Positions 29,647 to 38,700 of a stretch of DNA of 64,000 nucleotides are shown here, piece after piece. The translations under genes and the position numbers were made by a program. The DNA is from Lagopus muta (taxonomy: Eukaryota; Chordata; Aves; Galliformes; Phasianidae), in contig NC_064449.1 of NCBI RefSeq assembly GCF_023343835.1, positions 1,116,001 through 1,180,000 on the forward strand, given 5' to 3'. The notes under the pieces were generated by a model that saw nothing but the letters and a program-made list of their open reading frames with translations, had not been told where the DNA came from and did no database searches. Position 1 is the first letter of the stretch; each line of letters opens with the position of its first letter.

Positions 29647-31182
29647 GCAAGTAGACCATGCAAATAATGAAATCATTACAGTTGGATGCGTAGTACCACA
29701 TTACAAGTATGGATACCTTCCACAAAATTACTTGAGAAAAGAAGAGATCACACATTAAACTCATAATTATTATGAAGCTCACCTGCATTCTGATGGAATC
29801 ACAGCCCTATTTCAAAAGTTCCCATTCCCCTGCCCAGCAGGGAGAAACACAAAGCAGACAGACCAAGCTGCAGTCACTGCGAAGTAACCTCATATTGTGA
29901 TGTATGCTAATTGCATGCCACTATTTTTTTTTTAACCAAAGGCAGACCTGCAGTTTGCAACCACATAAAGTTACACACATCAAAAATAATCAGTTTTCCA
30001 CGAATAAAGGGGGATCTCACTGCTCCTTCCACAAAGCAGAGAGCGCTCCGTTCCTCTGTCCATCTGTACGTCCCTCACGCTCACCATTTTTCCTTCACAT
30101 GCAAGAGCAGGACATTCAAAGTCACTGCAACAGCTCCTGCACCTCTGCACACACAGCACTGCTTCCTACACGCAGTTATTGCTCAGAGGGCACCGCCAAG
30201 GAAAAACCCATGCACAAGGCCAGGTGATGGAACAGTACACGAAAAAGCCAAAATTAGTCTAGCATTCATTCGCACAGAAGGAGCTCCGGGCTTGTTTCCC
30301 AGCAGCTGAGCACTGAGGGCTCCTGCCCCACATTCTCCATAGGTATGAACAAAATAACAAATAAAGGCAACAAAATAACAGAGAAGCAAGCAGACGGAGG
30401 CAAAACAATCAACACAGGGCAAAGAAAGGCAAAATGACATCAAACAAAAAGATCGTTCACATTTCCAGTCCGTTTTATTCTTCCCCTTCCTTCTTGCAAG
30501 ACAGCCAACAGCACCCTCCTCCTTTCTGCTGGAAATGAGAGATGCCACCAGCAGCCACCTCCAGTGCTCACATGGGGAAGGACCCAACATCCCCCCCATC
30601 CCCACCCCGCACTACGCATTCCCATGCACACACCAAGTCCCCCCCAACTCCCCCGGCTGCCAGGCCCCCCAGCACGGCCATGCCCAGCCGGGGCAGGGGC
30701 TGCGGGCAGCAGGTGCACAGCCTGCTGGTAAACTGGCTTCTAATGGACGCTGCCCCTGAGTGGAAAGAGTCTTGATAAATTTAGACCATGCACCCCGTGC
30801 TGGCCAAAACCGATAGCGTAATTCCCGCACCATTAAACCAAACAATCAGCCCAAGTACAAAAGTTGCCAATTACCAACGATACAGAAATACAGCATCAAC
30901 ACTATCCGGCAGACAACATCTTCGGTTGTTTCTCTCCAGAGAAGGAATGAACGATTATTTCTGCACTCGCCGTGTCTCGGGGCAGGCTCTGTGCCAGGCG
31001 TGGCCGTACCGGGAGCTGACTGAGATCCGCGCAGCTCCCCGCGCCCGCCCGCTGCCGCCCCGCCGTCATCGCGCACAGAGCAGCACCGGCCCGGGGGCAC
31101 CGAGCGGAGCCGCGCACGGAGCGACACGGCCGCGGGGAGCCGCGCCGGGGGAGGGGCCAGCGGAGGAGCAGCCCCACGGCCC

Positions 31183-31196
31183 GGGCTATAAAGCCC
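31183..31196 (+). promoter_or_regulatory. TATA box inside a short inverted repeat, antisense to MED13L
   Basis: GGGCTATAAAGCCC has 5-base arms (GGGCT/AGCCC) around ATAA, and TATAAA runs at 31187-31192. It is the only canonical TATA box noticed in the island. It lies in MED13L intron 1 about 100 bases past the exon 1 donor and faces exon 1 on the opposite strand. Starts about 30 bases downstream (near 31220) would give a transcript antisense to exon 1. Function is unproven. Confidence 0.3.
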
Positions 31197-31293
31197 CCGG
31201 CAGCCGCACCCGGCGCCAAACCCGCAGCGCCCGGTGCGAGCCGTCGTCCCGGCCCACCCTTCCCCCCTCTCCTCCTCCTCCTCGGGCACTCAC

Positions 31294-31365
31294 CAGCGAG
31301 AAGAGGTTGGAGTGGCAGTCCTCCAGGCTGGCCCCGTTCGCCACCCAGTTGGCCGCTGCAGTCAT
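31294..31365 (-). CDS. MED13L: MED13L coding exon 1 (Mediator subunit 13-like, start of protein)
   Basis: Read on the minus strand, the frame starts ATG ACT GCA GCG and gives 24 codons, beginning [17 protein letters not shown] and ending NLFSL. It then meets a strong splice donor, CTG|GTGAGT, so the exon ends in phase 0. I recognise this as the amino terminus of MED13L; its paralogue MED13 shares the NGASLEDC core but starts differently. MED13L is a large nuclear subunit of the CDK8/cyclin C/MED12 kinase module, which docks on Mediator and controls its contact with RNA polymerase II. The start codon has A at -3. It lies inside a CpG island, as expected for a broadly expressed gene. Exon 2 at 14393-14630 continues in frame. 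Only the first 24 residues of a protein of roughly 2,200 residues are encoded here. Identification is from memory of the family, not from a search. Confidence 0.95.
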
Positions 31366-31394
31366 GATCCTCGGCGAGCCCCAGCGCGGGGCAT
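31362..31394 (-). promoter_or_regulatory. 10-codon upstream ORF overlapping the MED13L start codon
   Basis: On the minus strand an ATG occurs 29 bases before the MED13L start, in another frame. It reads ATG CCC CGC GCT GGG GCT CGC CGA GGA TCA TGA, ten codons and a stop. The stop TGA shares bases with the main ATG, so the junction is ATGA. The upstream ATG has G at -3 and C at +4, a middling context; the main ATG has A at -3. The uORF is so close to the main start that any normal MED13L mRNA should contain it. Such stop-start overlaps generally lower or condition translation of the main frame. That effect is inferred here, not shown. Confidence 0.6.
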
Positions 31395-31622
31395 GTCTGG
31401 GGAGCGGGGCCCGGCGACGGGGGGAGGCTGCGGGCGCTGCCGGCCGCTGCCCGCTGCCCCGGGAGCTCCGCTGTGCCGGCGGACGGGGGGCGGCGGCCGC
31501 TCAGGCGGCTCCGGCGGGGGCTCGATCCGACGGGGGCCGCTCAGCAGGCGGCGGCGGCGGGGGGCGGCCCTCCCGCGGGCCTCCAGGCCGCCTCAGCGCC
31601 GCGGAGGAGGAGGAGGAGAAGA

Positions 31623-31657
31623 AGGGGAGGAGGGGGGAGGAGGGGGGCGGGGGGGCC
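31623..31657 (+). promoter_or_regulatory. Strong G-quadruplex motif in the MED13L 5' region
   Basis: The plus strand has four G-runs of four to seven bases (GGGG, GGGGGG, GGGGGG, GGGGGGG) separated by AGGA, AGGA and C, well within quadruplex loop rules. It is on the strand opposite the MED13L transcript, 260-290 bases upstream of the start codon. The transcript itself would carry the C-rich complement. Confidence 0.6.
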
Positions 31658-31869
31658 CGGGGCCCTTCTTCCGCGTCCAGCGCCGGCCCCCCCGGCCGCA
31701 GCGGGGCTCGGGGCTCCTCCTGCGGTCCGGCGGCGGTCCCTGCGGGGCGGGGGAGGGCCGAGGGCAGTGGCGGCGGCGGGCGGGGGGCGCTGTGCGGAGC
31801 CCGTGTCCCTCCCCGCCCCGCCCAGCCGCCCCTCGCTGCTGCCGCCGCTGGCGGTGGGTGGATGGTGTT

Positions 31870-31920
31870 TTCCTCCTCCTCCTCCTCCTCCTCCTCCTCC
31901 TGCTGCCGCCGCCGCCGCCT
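31870..31920. repeat. (CCT)n followed by (GCC)n triplet repeat in the promoter/5' UTR
   Basis: About eleven TCC units run from 31870 and grade through CTGCTG into a short GCC run ending near 31920. On the MED13L strand this is (GGC)n then (GGA)n, 500-555 bases upstream of the start codon. Depending on the true start site it lies in the 5' UTR or the promoter. Triplet runs of this kind vary in length between individuals. Confidence 0.85.
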
Positions 31921-32085
31921 TGTTTACGCTCCGTGCGGGTCTCCCGGTGCTGCGGGAGGCGGGCGGCGGCCCGGGCCCGGAGAGGGAGCGCTGTCCGTGC
32001 CCGTCCTCGCCCCCCTCCGCCTGGTGCTGCCCGCACGGCGGCCCCGCTCACCCGCTCCTCCTCACACACTCGCCTCTGCCTCTCT

Positions 32086-32107
32086 CCACTCTGACAGCAA
32101 TGGCGGC
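32086..32107 (+). promoter_or_regulatory. Candidate divergent start: Inr plus YY1 motif, plus strand
   Basis: CCACTCT (Inr match YYANWYY, A at 32088) is followed 12 bases later by ATGGCGGC (32100-32107), a YY1 core. YY1 sites of this form typically lie just downstream of a start site and in the direction of transcription. Here they point away from MED13L. This suggests a divergent non-coding transcript from the shared promoter. It is inferred from motifs only. Confidence 0.35.
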
Positions 32108-32130
32108 CGCCAGCCGCATCTCGCTTCGCC

Positions 32131-32135
32131 ATTGG
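32131..32135 (-). promoter_or_regulatory. NF-Y type CCAAT box
   Basis: The minus strand reads GGCCAATGGC, a full match to the NF-Y consensus RRCCAATSR, in the orientation of MED13L. CCAAT boxes usually sit 60-100 bases upstream of a start site, which would place a MED13L start near 32030-32070 and give a 5' UTR of roughly 700 bases. That start site is an inference. Confidence 0.6.
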
Positions 32136-32147
32136 CCGGCGCTTCCC

Positions 32148-32153
32148 CACGTG
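32148..32153. promoter_or_regulatory. CACGTG E-box (USF/TFE3/MYC class)
   Basis: CCCCACGTGACTCG contains the palindrome CACGTG followed by AC, the extended half-site favoured by USF and MiT/TFE factors. It is 13 bases from the CCAAT box, a pairing common in CpG-island promoters. Which factor binds cannot be told from sequence. Confidence 0.5.
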
Positions 32154-32590
32154 ACTCGCGGCGGAGGGCGGGGGCAAGGCGTCGGGGCTCCCCCTGGCCC
32201 CTCCCTCCTCCGTCGCGAAGAACCTCCGGGCCGCTGGGGGCGCTGCGCGCTGCCGGCCGTCAGCGGTGCCGGGGGGAAGTTGGTGGGCGCCGCCCTCAGA
32301 GGGCTGCGAGGCGGGCGGGCGGAGCGCGCTGCGGGCTGGATTTCGCGCCGTCGCTATGCCGCCTCTTCCAGCCGGCAGGGTTCCGCAGCACCTGCGGACT
32401 CCGCGAACCGTTTCCCAGTACAGGAACGCATTGTCAGCCCCGGTGTGCCGGGTCTGCTGTAATGGTTCATCCGGGCCCTTTGGGAGCTGCCTTCCCGTGC
32501 ACCTGGGAGCACCCGGCCGGCACGGAGGCATCGTGACTGCCCCGACGTTGGGCGGCACTCCTGGCGTGGGGCAGCGTGCGTACTGAGATC

Positions 32591-33867
32591 TGCTTCACGG
32601 GCAAAAAGCTCTCTGTGCTTCGTGGCAGCTTTCCTTATCGTGGCTTCAATCTTACCTAGGCATCTTTTTTTTTTTTTTTTTTTCAATTCACTTTGCTTTG
32701 CAATAAATTAAAAAGATTAGCATCTATTCTAATGACGGAATGGAGTTTGGATTTACCGCACAGTAACAGATCTCTGACATAAACATCACTGCCGCTTACG
32801 TAAATTGCGCACGCAGTGTGAGAGACTTTGGGCCCAACATTCCCACCCAACCCACCCCTGGACAAGTGCAGTTCATCGCATCTCGTTCATGTCGTGTCAC
32901 AAGCACCGCACTGCATCAGGGTTTCCAAAGACCGTTTCAATATTCACGTTGGATTGCAGATGAAAATTGTTTATTTCTTCAAACTTACCACGTGGCCACA
33001 CGAACTCTAGACTCATGGTAAGGAGAGACTTTCACCTCCCTTTGGTTTAGGAGAATCAGTGTGACAAAGAGGTGCTGGGAAAGACCTGAGCTGGTAGGCA
33101 GCAAAGCTGACAAAGTACTCAGACTGCCATGTTTGAGCGAGTGCTTCCTGCATCCTGGGATCCAAAACCAGGAAAGTAGAGTACTTGGGGCCATGTTACC
33201 TCTGTTACTTTTAGAAACAACTCCGGTAAACAGAGAACACAATGTGACACTCATTAATACATTAAGCAACATGTATTAACCAAGAAAGGCTGGAAAACGG
33301 AAGTTACAGCTTCAGTTATCCAACCCATCCTTAAATAAAGCCTAGGGTACAACAAACAGTTCTATAAAGAAAGTGCTACATTTCAGGAATAAAATAAAAT
33401 CCCTTATAATATTTTTTCTAAAAATCTTATAAAACGCTTTGAAATTGAGGATCCCATTATTACTTATCCCAGAAATCTAACCACAGTGTGCAGAATTAAA
33501 CACTGCAGAAGAGTGCATTCATGTTTCTCCATGTACTGCTCACCCTCCAAGCATTGGTCAGCATTTCTGCTCTGGATCTTTCAGGTAGAGATGACTTATT
33601 ATGCTTAATTTGCTCATGATCTCAAGACAACACACACTGGAGCCTTACCTATTATTCAAATCCATTTTCATGGGGAGAAATTTTAATGTACTCCCACTCA
33701 GCTGCTTTGGCCTTTTTTTTCAGGTTTCTTATGAAAGCTGGCAACTCTTTAAACTACAAGTCCTTTTGTGTAGCTGCATTAATGATGCATTCCCTTAATG
33801 AGGGAACGTTGTGAAGTTGAAGATCTGCTGCTTGCATTGCAAAGCTTACATTGTTTTAAACTGGGGA

Positions 33868-33898
<31 letters not shown>

Positions 33899-35604
33899 AA
33901 AAAAAAAAAGAGATAACATCTCTCTTACTATTTTACCAGTTACTTGACTTCATATTATGCTCAGTTGTCACAGACAAGAAATATTTACCGTCCAGTCATC
34001 CACAGCTCCCACTCAGGAAAGCTCCCATGCTGTCTTCAAACAATAGTGCTACTTAAAACAGAAATTGTTCCACTTGCAAGTATCATACACAGGTACAAGT
34101 GACACTTGCTCATGCGTCATTATCCTGGATGGTATGTGGTGAAACGTGTTTCCCAGCTCAGGGTATTCAAGTTTTATTCCCTCTTTTCTTTTAGTGCCTT
34201 TTAATAACTCATCAATGAACATAAACTCTAACAACTGGTTTTCCGCTTTAACCAAATAACTGTTTTTCAGTCACAGCAAGATACAGAAACTTTGTAATTA
34301 ATTCTACTGGTGCAATCATTTGCAAGCTGCAGGACTAAACCCTGAAGTTTCCAGGCTCCAGGGCTCAGCTTGGCCTTCGCCATACAGACTCCATAAGCAC
34401 TCGGAAATGGAACAACCAGTTACCTGTCCTTACAGACACCTTCCAGAATCACAGTGCTAGGCAGGAGTGTTTCATTCTAAAGCAGTTTACCTAGACCCGC
34501 AGTAATGATCAAACCTGTTCTTCCAGGAGGACAGCGCAGAGATTCCCAGACTTTGGTTTCGCCAGCAGGTGTTGCTTCTGCTTCAAACTAAACATGGAGG
34601 AAGAGACAGAGGTGTCAGGAGGCCAAAGCAAAGCTAAGATTTGTCAAGCGATTGCTTGGTTTTATTTTGTCTTAAAGCACGTCAACTTTGCAGTGTTTTT
34701 AAGCACCTCCAATCCACGACAAGAACATTTACTTGAGGAACCCAGCTGTCCTGAGCGCTGCATTGAGGCAGGGCCCTCCTGACTGGCTGTGGGGGGTTGG
34801 CACTTCTTACAACAGAAGCAGAACTGGAGGTCAGCCAGCTTTTGTCAGTGTCAAAAAGAAGAAGTGTTTGACATTTCAGCTCAAATGTAACTTATTTCTA
34901 GGTAAAACAAAGGCTTAGAAGAGCAAGCTGTAAAAGAACTCACCTCTCAGTTGCTGTTTTCTTTCCGATCATTATTGCCAAGAGGCAGGCACACGTCTCT
35001 AAAGGAGAGAGTGCCCTAAACCAAACTGAAATACAGCAATGGTGCCTATATTCACGATTCTGTGTAATTCTACCTCTTGTCATTCTCCAGTTTTCTTAGA
35101 AATTAGCTTCTTCCCTGACATCCGGGTACTACAAAGGCACAATCAATACAAATTACTTCAGAAAGGCAACGAAAATCAATAAGAGAAAGATAATCTTGTA
35201 TTTCTCTGCTCAAATTCTATTTTTTTAGTCTTACACCATAATAAAGATAAATCTATAAGGACTTCGCTTATCTAAAGGATGTAAAAAACGAAGGGTTGCA
35301 AGCTTATCATATGGGTAATTCAAAGTTTATTTTAAAATCATGTATCCTTGTGTTTGTATCTTAACCTCCATGGGATAAAATCAGAGCTTGCTCGTTTTAT
35401 CTGGGGGTCCTGAGAAAAAGTTTCAGGTAAACTGTGATCATTTTTAGTGTTTATGTTATGTAAATGTTCCTAATTTTTCATACTGAGATAGACACCATTG
35501 TTATTCACTGGAATAAATTCTAGCCTTTGCAGTGTAAGCAATGATTGTCTCATATTTAATTTAACCAATGTCATTTTCACATTTTCTCACATTTTCTTCT
35601 CCAG
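32591..35604. other. Intergenic DNA just upstream of the MED13L island
   Basis: Non-coding and AT-rich. It holds a 19-base T run (32665-32683) at the island edge and a 45-base A-rich tract broken by single G's (33867-33911). A good plus-strand donor, ATG|GTAAGG, at 33017/33018 could end a first exon of a divergent transcript. No gene recognised. Confidence 0.6.
33867..33911. repeat. A-rich tract with single G interruptions
   Basis: Three long A blocks separated by single G's, about 1.3 kb from the CpG island edge. Confidence 0.9.
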
Positions 35605-35720
35605 ATCCCCACAGTACCCATTAATGAGAAGGATAGGATGGCAGAGAATGATGAGACCCAAATTATGAACATAATGCGAGCAAATGTACCCCGCCCTGCC
35701 ATGAGATGCTCTTAAATAAA
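35605..35720 (+). other. Candidate short terminal exon with polyadenylation signal
   Basis: A long pyrimidine tract ending TTTTCTTCTCCAG (to 35604) makes a strong acceptor. After it, 36 codons are open (starting IPTVPINEKDRMAEN, ending VPRPAMRCS) and the stop TAA at 35713-35715 runs into AATAAA at 35715-35720. A GT-rich stretch follows about 60 bases later. The peptide is not recognised, and 36 open codons can occur by chance. If real, this would be the last exon of a plus-strand transcript, perhaps the divergent partner of MED13L. Alternatively it may be a conserved non-coding block. Confidence 0.25.
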
Positions 35721-38700
35721 CTCTACTCAAGTTAGTAATTTCATTGAGGAATACTGAAACTCAAAGAATTGTAGGAGTTTGTTGTCCATGATTCATGCAT
35801 TCTGTTATTGCATAGTTTTGCAATACGGGGCAGCCACACAGCTCATTTTGGACATGATTCCAGTAGGCTCATTGTCTACTTTTTATGAGGTTCATGCATC
35901 TCTTGAGCATTATTTAATTCATCCAATAATTACATTTTTTTGTTCAAGTGGTTATGAATAAGAACATATAATTGTTTTGTTTTTAAACCAAATGTCTTTG
36001 CTTCTACAAACTCAAGTCTTAAAAGAAAGAAAACAGATCATAGGCATAAGGAAATTAACAGCATTTTAATGAGAAAAAAAAAGCATTTAAAAATCAGACA
36101 GTAAATCCATTGCAAAATAGTTCTTTTGGATACTTAAAAAACATTAATCATCTATAGATTGACTATTAACTAACTTTTTAATGCATTAAGATACAGGGCT
36201 GGCTACATCAATAACTCCTTGTAAAGACAAAAAGTTACCCCACTTTTACAACAAGGTATTGTGCCTCTGAAGCAATTCCCTGTAAGGAAAATAAATACAT
36301 CAGGGAAAGAATTGTTTGTAGAGAAGTAACTCGTGTAGCCCATAGTTTAAGAAATTAGTGATTAGACGGTAGACTTTGAATTAGCCATCTCTGTTCTCCA
36401 CCAGTATCAGTAAACACTGCAGGATAAATCTAGGCAGTCTGCTTACAGCCACCTCTAACTACAGCGATAGCTATAGAAACTAAATGTATTTTTAGTCAAA
36501 ATGAGTAACAGATTATTTTATCACGCACAAAAGCAAGACAACTGCATCCCACATGACTCCAAACCTCTCCAGCTGACACTGAGATTTTTACAGTGTTACA
36601 GCTCCCCAGTATTTACACGTTGTCCTTCTGCAATCAACAGAAGCAAGGATGAGCTGCTGGGACTTCAAGGGGATTCTGTTCCTTTTCCCCATCTCTAGAT
36701 GTGCTGCCAGGCCCCATGGCAGCTACACTGCAGGAATAGTGAAATTCCTCCACATAGGGGTGGCTTCACTTGACTCAATCTGTTGATGCTACCAGGATTA
36801 CCTCCGTGACTAAACATCCCACACAGCTGTGTTGGTGTTAGGGTTTGAGGGAATTCTGAAACGCATGCACATGGCAGAGGCCAATGTTTTGACATATCTC
36901 TGACAGTTATGCACATGGGAATTCCCAGGAATGTACTTCTTTGTGGGAATACTGCAGTAAATTTACCTATCAAGGAGCAGTTTGAGGAAGGATTAATGAC
37001 CTGGAAAGCCAGTCTGGGGAATTATTTTTGCACCTACGAGATAATATTTAAAGAAATCTTCCAACTGCTGTGGAGAACTCAGATTAACAGAAGGTCGTGC
37101 CATTCGCAAATAGAAAAGAGAAAAAAAAAGGATTAATGGGAGAGTTATATTGGCAGGAATGAGACATCACACTTACTCAGGCAGCAGAAGGAAATCTGTA
37201 CATGGAGTTAAAAGAAAGTGCTTATATATTTTTGTCAAGAACCAGAGGAATTTTCTTAGCAGCTCCTTGTTTTCTGGGCTGGAAGAGAAGCAGCAAAGGA
37301 AGCAGGGCAGGCAAGAGGAGCCCAGATAAGGTCTTACAGTGCTGAGAAGGGGAAGAGGCCATCTCTTACTGCAACGAATGACACAGCAGCAGAAGCAGAG
37401 AAAGGACAGTGACCAGTGTATGAACAGAGGAATGAATGGAGAAAGGAAGGATGGCACCAAAGGTGCCTGATGAGTTATAATGAGCAATTCTACCTGGCAT
37501 AGTGCCCTTAGCAGGGAGAGAAGTGAGGGGGCAGGAACAAAAAATTGCTTAACTTGGTCATGTGAAGTTTAAATGGCCAGCAAACAACTCCAGAACGTAC
37601 AAGGAAGTTCTTTAAAATGCAGCTTTGGATGGAAGGAGAAAACCAGTTCAGGAGCAGAGCAGTAAACTGCCTTCTTTCCTATGCCACAGCGGTATTCAGA
37701 TGACATTTCAGGTATAACTGGAAGGGGCAAATTGAAACCACAGCCAAATGCAAACCGTTACTCTCAAGAAAATGCGATGCTCACAATGAAAGTTGTTAAA
37801 AATGGTAATAAATAAGATTAATAATTAAAGCTTTAGGCAGCCCGATACATGCCATCCTGTTTGAGAGTTAAGACACTGCTGACGTGGTAGCAACTTTTCA
37901 CTTCTTCCACTTTATTTTTTTTTAAATCATGAGAACACTTCCTATGCGATAGAAGCCTCTGAGAACCTGACATGTGAGTGAGTGGTAGAAATCTCCACAG
38001 AAAGTGAATTGGCCAACAGGACCTTACACAGGCAGCTACCAAAGGAAGACAAAGGAGTGTGTTTATTTTTAGTTGGTGATAAAGAACAGTTCTGTGCACC
38101 AGCATGCCCTGCTGGTTTCTGTGAGACACAGCTGAAAAGCCTCATTTAAATATCCTGTAGGATTGAAGCAAATGAGCTATTTGGAAAGACAGAAAGAAGA
38201 AAATGACAACTGAAACTATTCTGGAATGGAGCAAAATAGCAAATATTTTTAATTGCAAATTACTTTCGAACTCAAAGAGGAAAGAATTGTGATGTCTGCT
38301 AGATACCTTGCATTATGAATAAATATACCTGAGTCTCTAAAGGATTGAATAAGCTAACATGAATCTCCTGCGAGCCCTCCAGGCAAAGAGTGGGCCTGTT
38401 GGGTCATGGTTTCATGCCATCAAAGAGATAGATTTCATCTTCAGATGTTGTTGTGCTCGCTTGGTAAGAATTCAGCTTATTAAGAGGTGTGAAATAAGAT
38501 ACAGGATAAAAATACTACCAGAGAATATTTTTTTAAAAAGATTTAAGGCTAAAAGGCAAAGTAAACATGGAAATAACATTTGGCAAACACATTCTGAGAA
38601 CAAAACTCCGAGTTTATTTACTGGAATGGATTGCAGGGTAACTGGGTGGGTGCTCAGCATTCTGACCCTGGAAGCAGCCAGTCAGGCAACACCCCATGCT

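Larger units (their letters stand above)
30970..32590. promoter_or_regulatory. MED13L: CpG island, promoter and 5' untranslated region of MED13L
   Basis: Base composition changes abruptly to very high GC with dense CpG over about 1.6 kb, compared with AT-rich flanks. The island covers MED13L exon 1, the first ~300 bases of intron 1 and about 1.2 kb upstream. GC boxes (GGGGCGGGG near 31745 and CCCCGCCCCGCCC near 31812) suggest Sp1/KLF input. No TATA box is seen in the MED13L direction, which fits a dispersed CpG-island start. The exact transcription start and 5' UTR length cannot be read from sequence; the NF-Y and E-box cluster near 32100-32155 is the most likely upstream edge of the core promoter. 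Confidence 0.9.

Noticed and set aside
30788..32536. 582-codon open frame on the plus strand (and 321- and 329-codon frames nearby)
   Set aside because: All lie in the CpG island, where stop codons are rare because the DNA is GC-rich. The translations are Arg/Pro/Gly/Ala low complexity, run on both strands and overlap MED13L exon 1.
32650..32664. Upstream alternative MED13L exon with donor CTAG|GTAAGA on the minus strand
   Set aside because: The donor is good, but the sequence before it is a 19-base A run with no promoter signals on that side.
34561..34580. Second CTCF site at CGCCAGCAGGTGTTGCT
   Set aside because: The outer positions fit, but the essential GGC core reads GTT, so binding is unlikely.
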